DNA of 64,000 nt from Spongilla lacustris (lineage: Eukaryota > Porifera > Demospongiae > Spongillida > Spongillidae), in contig OX442415.1 of assembly GCA_949361645.1 (NCBI GenBank), forward strand, positions 15,252,331 to 15,316,330. The letters run 5' to 3'. The first letter of the stretch is position 1; every line of letters begins with the position of its first letter. The notes under the pieces were generated by a model. It searched no databases and was not told the DNA's origin. It saw only the letters and a list, made by a program, of their open reading frames with translations. Below are positions 59,597 through 64,000 of this stretch, one piece after another. A program made the position numbers and the translations under genes.

Positions 59597-61524
59597 TGGG
59601 AACAGCCAGGCTTGCAGTTCAATTGGGAGAATACCGAGCAGTACACGAGTTCTTAGTTGCAGAAGAATTGTTAATGCCAGTGATAATAGGAGTCGACTTT
59701 TTATCCAGGCACTCTGTCATTTTAGACTACAGCAACCAAACGGTACGCATTCGCATAGGAGCTGAAACAATCCACACGAGAGCAGACACCACGAAACATA
59801 ATTCAAGTACTTGCTACACTGCCTGTACAGTTGCTGAATCAGAAGGTGACACAATTGAAGAGTGTGCAGTGCCGCAGTTTGGGAAAGGTCCGGTGTTTGA
59901 CATTCCATCATGCATGCCAGAATTGTCTGGTGTCATAGAAAGATACAAGCATCTATTTTCAACAGTTCCTGGTTCTACAAACATGGCATTCCATACCATT
60001 GAAACAGCTGACAATGCGCCTATACGTGTTCCTCCACGACGAATTCCAGCACACTTTAGGGACGAAATTCAGAACCAACTGCAAGATATGCTTGCTCGAA
60101 ACATCATTAGAGTTAGCAGCAGCCCATGGCTTGCCCCTGCAGTGTACGTCCCAAAGAAGAATGGTGACATACGTATCTGCATAGACTACAGGGAGTTAAA
60201 GAAGAGAACCATTAAAGACTCATACCCATTACCTTTACCAGATGAGGTGCAGGATAGGCTGGCAGGGTCTCAAATATTTTCAAAGCTGGACCTTCATTCA
60301 GGCTATTGGCAAAAGCCTATACGAGAGGGAGATTGCCTGAAGACAGCCTTCAGTCCTGGCCCTGGGATGGGTCTATACGAATTCTGTCGAATGCCCTTTG
60401 GTGTTACTGGTGGTCCAAGCTCCTTCCAGCGATTAATGGACAAAGTTCTCCATGGGCTTCCCTTTGTCACAAGTTATATTGATGACATCCTGGTCCACTC
60501 AAAAGACATTCAACACCACAAGGAGCATCTCGAGCAAGTGTTTGCACGCCTCTCAGGGGCAGGGCTGACCTTAAGAGGAGCAAAATGCCAAATTGGGATG
60601 AAGGAGGTTCCATATTTAGGCCATGTATTCTCAGCAGCTGGTATGGTCCCTGATGCAAACAAAATTGCAGCGGTACGAGATTGGCCCACTCCAAAAGATG
60701 TCTCAGAGGTGCGACAGTTTATTGGATTAGCATCATATTATCGCAGATACGTAAAGGGTTTTGCAGACATTGCTACACCACTACATCAACTCACTGAAAA
60801 GACATCCCAATTTCTTTGGACTGAGAGTTGCCAAGCAGCATTTGAGATGCTGAAGAAGAGCCTCACCCAAGCACCAGTGCTGTGCTACCCATCATTTGAC
60901 AAGACATTCATTCTGCAAACAGATGCAAGTGCTGTGGGAATAGGAGCGGTGCTGGAGCAAGAAGGACAGGTAGTTGCGTATGCCAGTCGGAGCCTGACAC
61001 TACCAGAAAGGCAATATAGTGTCATTGAACGAGAATGTTTGGCAGTTGTGTTTGCGGTGAAACAATTTAGGCATTACTTGCTTGGACAACCATTTGTTCT
61101 TTACACAGACCACCTGCCACTTCAGTGGCTATCTGCACAGAAAATGGAAGGAAGATTATGCCGATGGGCACTTGCATTACAGGAATTTGACTTCGAGATA
61201 AAATACCGAAGAGGGTCTACCAACACAAATGCAGATGCTCTATCACGCATTCCTCCTAATCTATGTGCATTCACGCAAGTTTGTCCCGAGCTTGCAGTAG
61301 AAGATGTTCGGAGAGCACAGCAGAGTGACAAAACACTGCAGCAGATTTGGCAATACCTTTCAGTGCAGAAAAAGCAAACATCAAATCAAGACTGGAGAAA
61401 ACATCCCTTGAAGAGATATGGCCAAATTTTAAAACAGCTGCACATAACTGATGATGGTGTTCTTTGTCGCAGTTTTGTGCCAGGGCCATTGGGAGACACA
61501 ATTACTGTCCCAGTGTTGCCTTAA
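59545..61524 (+). CDS. Gypsy Pol: protease C-half, reverse transcriptase, RNase H
   Basis: 659 codons. The protease flap/C-half VIIGVDFLSRHSVILDY lies at about residues 47-63. RT motifs follow: PAVYVPKKNGDIRICIDYRE, FSKLDLHSGYWQKP, CRMPFGVTGGPSSFQRLMD, SYIDDILVHS and VPYLGHVFS. RNase H shows ILQTDASAVGIGAVLEQ, IERECLAVVFAVKQFRHYL, YTDHLPLQWL and NTNADALSRIP. The frame ends at TAA 61522-61524, in front of the integrase, which continues in the same frame. This looks like one nonsense change rather than a natural end. Confidence 0.95.
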   Translation: MENARQLWTADGHKMGVMGTARLAVQLGEYRAVHEFLVAEELLMPVIIGVDFLSRHSVILDYSNQTVRIRIGAETIHTRADTTKHNSSTCYTACTVAESEGDTIEECAVPQFGKGPVFDIPSCMPELSGVIERYKHLFSTVPGSTNMAFHTIETADNAPIRVPPRRIPAHFRDEIQNQLQDMLARNIIRVSSSPWLAPAVYVPKKNGDIRICIDYRELKKRTIKDSYPLPLPDEVQDRLAGSQIFSKLDLHSGYWQKPIREGDCLKTAFSPGPGMGLYEFCRMPFGVTGGPSSFQRLMDKVLHGLPFVTSYIDDILVHSKDIQHHKEHLEQVFARLSGAGLTLRGAKCQIGMKEVPYLGHVFSAAGMVPDANKIAAVRDWPTPKDVSEVRQFIGLASYYRRYVKGFADIATPLHQLTEKTSQFLWTESCQAAFEMLKKSLTQAPVLCYPSFDKTFILQTDASAVGIGAVLEQEGQVVAYASRSLTLPERQYSVIERECLAVVFAVKQFRHYLLGQPFVLYTDHLPLQWLSAQKMEGRLCRWALALQEFDFEIKYRRGSTNTNADALSRIPPNLCAFTQVCPELAVEDVRRAQQSDKTLQQIWQYLSVQKKQTSNQDWRKHPLKRYGQILKQLHITDDGVLCRSFVPGPLGDTITVPVLP

Positions 61525-62259
61525 TCATTGCAGACGTTTGCTCTCAACAAGAGTCATGATATCATCAGTGCTGGACATCAAGGAGTACAAAAGACATTGG
61601 AACGTTTAAGACACTTGGCCTACTGGGTTGGAATGACGCGAGATACAGAACTGTACTGCAGAACCTGTGAAATCTGTCGATCTAAGTTGCCTATGCCATC
61701 ACCTGTTCCTATGATGAATGTACCGATTGGTTGCCCTTGGGAAATGCTGGCTGTTGATATCCTTCAAGTCCCCATGTCTATGCAGGGCAATCAGTATCTT
61801 TTAGTCCTACAAGACTACTTTACAAAGTGGGCAGAAGCAATTCCTATGGCTGATCAAAAGGCAGAACGTATTGTAAGGATTTTAATTGATATATTCTCAC
61901 GATATGGGATCCCTGAAATACTTCATTCGGATCAAGGCAGAAACTTTGAAAGAACAATTTTACACAGAGTTTGTGCAGCATTTGGTGTCACTAAGTCGCA
62001 TACCACAGCATACCATCCACAAGGAGATGGAATGGTTGAGCGTCTGAATAGAAGTTTACTACAGCTGTTGAGATCATATGTTGACAAGCAGTATGATTGG
62101 GAGCAGCATCTTCCACTACTGCTATATGCCTACAGAACAGCAAGCCATTCTTCAACTGGTGTAAAACCCTTTGTGCTAATGATGGGATGTGATCATCCCA
62201 ACATTATATATCTCTATCACTTACCACTGGTGGCTTCTATGGGTATGACCCAAAATTGA
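61525..62259 (+). CDS. Gypsy integrase, zinc and catalytic domains, interrupted
   Basis: Same frame as RT after the stop. The HHCC zinc domain is visible as HDIISAGHQGVQKTLERLRH...YCRTCEICRSK. Catalytic core motifs: LAVDILQVP (first Asp), EILHSDQGRNFE (second Asp) and HPQGDGMVERLNRSLLQLL (Glu). The family-like sequence runs to GVKPFVLMMGCDH at about 62195, then reads into foreign sequence and stops at 62259. Confidence 0.9.
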   Translation, partial: SLQTFALNKSHDIISAGHQGVQKTLERLRHLAYWVGMTRDTELYCRTCEICRSKLPMPSPVPMMNVPIGCPWEMLAVDILQVPMSMQGNQYLLVLQDYFTKWAEAIPMADQKAERIVRILIDIFSRYGIPEILHSDQGRNFERTILHRVCAAFGVTKSHTTAYHPQGDGMVERLNRSLLQLLRSYVDKQYDWEQHLPLLLYAYRTASHSSTGVKPFVLMMGCDHPNIIYLYHLPLVASMGMTQN

Positions 62260-62780
62260 TACATTGATATATTTGAATTTGAATGAGTAATGAGGGGATT
62301 AGTGTTGACACTTACATAGCCCTGCAATGATAGATCATGATTGTAGGATGACAATGTTCCAAGGTATCAATAGAACAGGGGAGTATATCATCGGTGTAAA
62401 TAGAGTGCATGTACTTTGTTACAGTTCTATAACCAATAACACAAAGATCAACAAATAGAACAGAGCCAACACTCTAACATACATCCTGAATTTCACACAT
62501 TTTCAATGCTCATACAAGGCTGAAGATTCTAGCCCAGTGTGTTAGAGAACTTTGTGATGGCATGGAAAATACATTGATTAGTATAAGATACAATTTTTAT
62601 AGTGATAAAATTAGCTGTCCCATATACACGCACTGGCTATTTCGTTTGATACAGTGGCCTGCTGTAATGTTCACTTTGTAAGTACTATTGCATTAAGTAC
62701 TGTTATGTCTATGATATCATTACTGTTATATTATATCATTATATATTATCGCAAGCCTCTGTACACCGCTACTACCCTCT
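62196..62780. other. AT-rich insertion in the integrase gene
   Basis: About 585 bp with no coding match separates GCDH from AYDPHSFEHSLRVKMADL. The edges are not exact and no terminal repeats or target duplication were found. AT-rich words such as ATATCATTATATATTATCG lie near its right side. Confidence 0.6.
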
Positions 62781-62789
62781 GTATCCACA

Positions 62790-63299
62790 AGTCTGAACTA
62801 TGCTTATGACCCACACAGCTTTGAACACTCTTTGAGAGTCAAAATGGCCGACCTGAAATACCTGGTGGAATGTCACATTGCAAAAGAAGCACAAAAACAG
62901 AAAAGATTCTATGATACTAAAACAAAAAGCAGATCATTCGAAGTGGGAAACACTCTTTGGTTACATAATCCTACCGCTGGGAAGCTTGATGCAAAATGGG
63001 AGGGAGGATGGATTGTGAAAGATGTACTATCCCCAACTAGCATCAGGATTGAGCACCCCAGTACAAGAAGAACAATGGTTGTGCATATTAACAGGCTTCA
63101 ACATCGATACTTACGACAAGGGGAGAAGAGTGAAGAACTAGTGATGCAGGACTGGGAACCACCTGGCATTGAACATTTTATTGTCCCAACTAACCCTGTT
63201 CAACATACTCAGCAAGCTGCTCAGGATCATCAAGTGGAGGATCCTAATACACAGAGACGCTACCCACAAAGGGCTAGAAGACCACCAGATCGCTACTAA
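62790..63299 (+). CDS. Gypsy integrase C-terminal region (GPY/F-like)
   Basis: Resumes with YDPHSFEHSLRVKMADL, KEAQKQKRFYDTKTKSRSFE and VGNTLWLHNPTAGKLDAKWE, then GGWIVKDVLSPTSIRIEHP and VVHINRLQHRYL, the GPY/F-type C-terminal module. A basic tail RRYPQRARRPPDRY ends at 63297-63299. No chromodomain is seen. Confidence 0.88.
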   Translation, partial: SLNYAYDPHSFEHSLRVKMADLKYLVECHIAKEAQKQKRFYDTKTKSRSFEVGNTLWLHNPTAGKLDAKWEGGWIVKDVLSPTSIRIEHPSTRRTMVVHINRLQHRYLRQGEKSEELVMQDWEPPGIEHFIVPTNPVQHTQQAAQDHQVEDPNTQRRYPQRARRPPDRY

Positions 63300-63311
63300 G
63301 CTTGAGGACAA

Positions 63312-63333
63312 GCTTGAAATAGGGTGGGACGAA
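63312..63333 (+). promoter_or_regulatory. Polypurine tract of the gypsy element
   Basis: AGGGTGGGACGAA lies immediately before the 3' LTR, the expected place for plus-strand priming. Confidence 0.6.
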
Positions 63334-63588
63334 TGTAACGTAAACACTACTGATGTAATGTGACTAACGGAGGTGACAAGTATTCCTATTCACAGCACTG
63401 GCTTCCGTGAATAGTATGGCTCTTGGAGCATCGGCACTATGGGGCGTGCGATGTACCTTTCCCTACCAACAGCCTGTGTTATTGTGCCTTTGTCTTGCAT
63501 GTGCATATAACATGTTGTATGTGTGTATGAGTTGAGTTCAAATGTATTAAGTTGTAAATAGGTGTTGGAATCGAAACGCAGCGTTACA
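63334..63588 (+). repeat. 3' LTR (255 bp)
   Basis: Same length as the 5' LTR with four C/T or G/A differences. Ends GCAGCGTTACA. Confidence 0.95.
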
Positions 63589-63592
63589 ATGG

Positions 63593-63626
63593 TGCCACCC
63601 CACCAAAGAAGAAACGAAAGAACTAA
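63593..63626 (+). pseudogene. Last codons of the RAG1-like gene beyond the LTR insertion
   Basis: Removing the gypsy element with one copy of ATGG joins the exon in frame (codon GG/T), giving ATPPKKKRKN and a TAA at 63624-63626. PPKKKRK is a classical monopartite nuclear localisation signal, fitting a nuclear recombinase. The clean in-frame continuation confirms both the insertion site and the true 3' end of the gene. Confidence 0.75.
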
Positions 63627-64000
63627 GCAGAATAGAAAAGAACACTTTAAAACTCAGTACTAGTATTGTTTATCTATAAAATGGCGTCAACCGCGTTAAA
63701 AGGGGAATATTTAGAAGGCAAATGCTTAAACTTGAAAATATGGCACCCGCTAAATTAACCAAAAAACGTTACACAAACTTACGTATGTTGTTGGGTTAAA
63801 ATTTCAGGTGACTTTATCAGGGCGGAATCGACAAAAAAACGGACACTTCTTGTCCATGGTCACAAAACACGCACGGACAACTCGCGCTTGGATATACATA
63901 TCGAGAAATTGGCGGTCAAAAGGATTACGCGGTATTCGGTCATTGCGTAATTCAATGTCCATAGAAAATGTATGGACGCATTCAGAAAACTGCAGCTAAC
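63627..64000. other. 3' flank of the RAG1-like gene, nothing recognised
   Basis: No inverted repeat matching the 5' side and no polyadenylation signal could be placed with confidence. One word, AAATTGGCGGTC near 63907, echoes the inverted ends at 33090/34550. Confidence 0.35.

Larger units (their letters stand above)
58267..63588 (+). mobile_element. Near-complete Ty3/gypsy LTR retrotransposon
   Basis: Two 255-bp LTRs differ at four sites, all transitions. A 4-bp target duplication ATGG flanks them (58263-58266, 63589-63592). The element has a primer-binding site, Gag, protease, RT, RNase H and integrase, and a purine tract before the 3' LTR. It is inserted in the last coding exon of the RAG1-like gene in the same orientation. 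A nonsense codon before integrase and an insertion in integrase show it is defective. Confidence 0.95.

Noticed and set aside
51448..64000. RAG2-like partner or CACAGTG-type recombination signals around the RAG1-like gene
   Set aside because: No kelch-repeat coding sequence and no convincing heptamer/nonamer pair or terminal inverted repeat was found on either side.

Overview
This is eukaryotic, metazoan-type DNA: multi-exon genes with short GT-AG introns, zinc-knuckle retrotransposons, many microsatellites and minisatellites, and no bacterial operon logic. The mix of element families and the very frequent word TACATGTA suggest an early-branching animal, most likely a sponge. That assignment is inference from memory of similar sponge and cnidarian proteins, not a search.

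Layout. 1-5.3 kb: ten clean 5' exons of the replicative helicase gene MCM2 (minus strand), whose introns carry purine-rich minisatellites. 5.5-9.4 kb: a 545-bp dispersed repeat and an unidentified minus-strand gene fragment. 9.7-13.9 kb: a 4.1-kb element with 13-bp inverted ends and a 10-bp target duplication, holding a nested composite element. 14-21.4 kb: DIRS-like retroelement fragments flanking a rearranged Ty3/gypsy copy. 22.3-25.5 kb: transketolase exons (minus) with frame damage and a 1.8-kb VNTR. 27.8-30.5 kb: two decayed non-LTR retroelement fragments. 30.6-38.7 kb: gene-poor, with repeats, a tyrosine-recombinase scrap and one unexplained ORF. 39.3-43.9 kb: a large broken gene with a putative DDE transposase region and a C-terminal PHD finger. 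44-46.1 kb: a foldback element and an 886-bp inverted-end element. 47.8-49.3 kb: DIS3-like exoribonuclease exons (plus). 50.5-51.4 kb: a first exon next to an 81-bp perfect palindrome. 52.0-63.6 kb: a RAG1-like gene split by two nested insertions.

The highlight is the RAG1-like locus. Its N-terminus has the RAG1-type cysteine/histidine zinc region, then a RING-like zinc finger and a second zinc finger. Downstream exons line up, by eye, with the order of landmarks in the RAG1/Transib core, ending in MGEQGAESIH, the likely place of the third acidic catalytic residue. A 3.1-kb composite element splits the middle, and a 5.3-kb Ty3/gypsy element with 255-bp LTRs and an ATGG target duplication sits eleven codons before the stop. 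The last codons, including a basic PPKKKRK tail, lie beyond that insertion. The copy carries frameshifts and a stop, so it looks like a dead copy of a formerly intact gene or transposon.

A second theme is splice-site architecture. In MCM2, in transketolase and in the dispersed composite element, the long minisatellites sit just upstream of a 3' splice site and are pyrimidine-rich in the sense strand, as if polypyrimidine tracts had expanded. Exon 10 of MCM2 is followed by a tandem array that repeats its own 5' splice site seven times.
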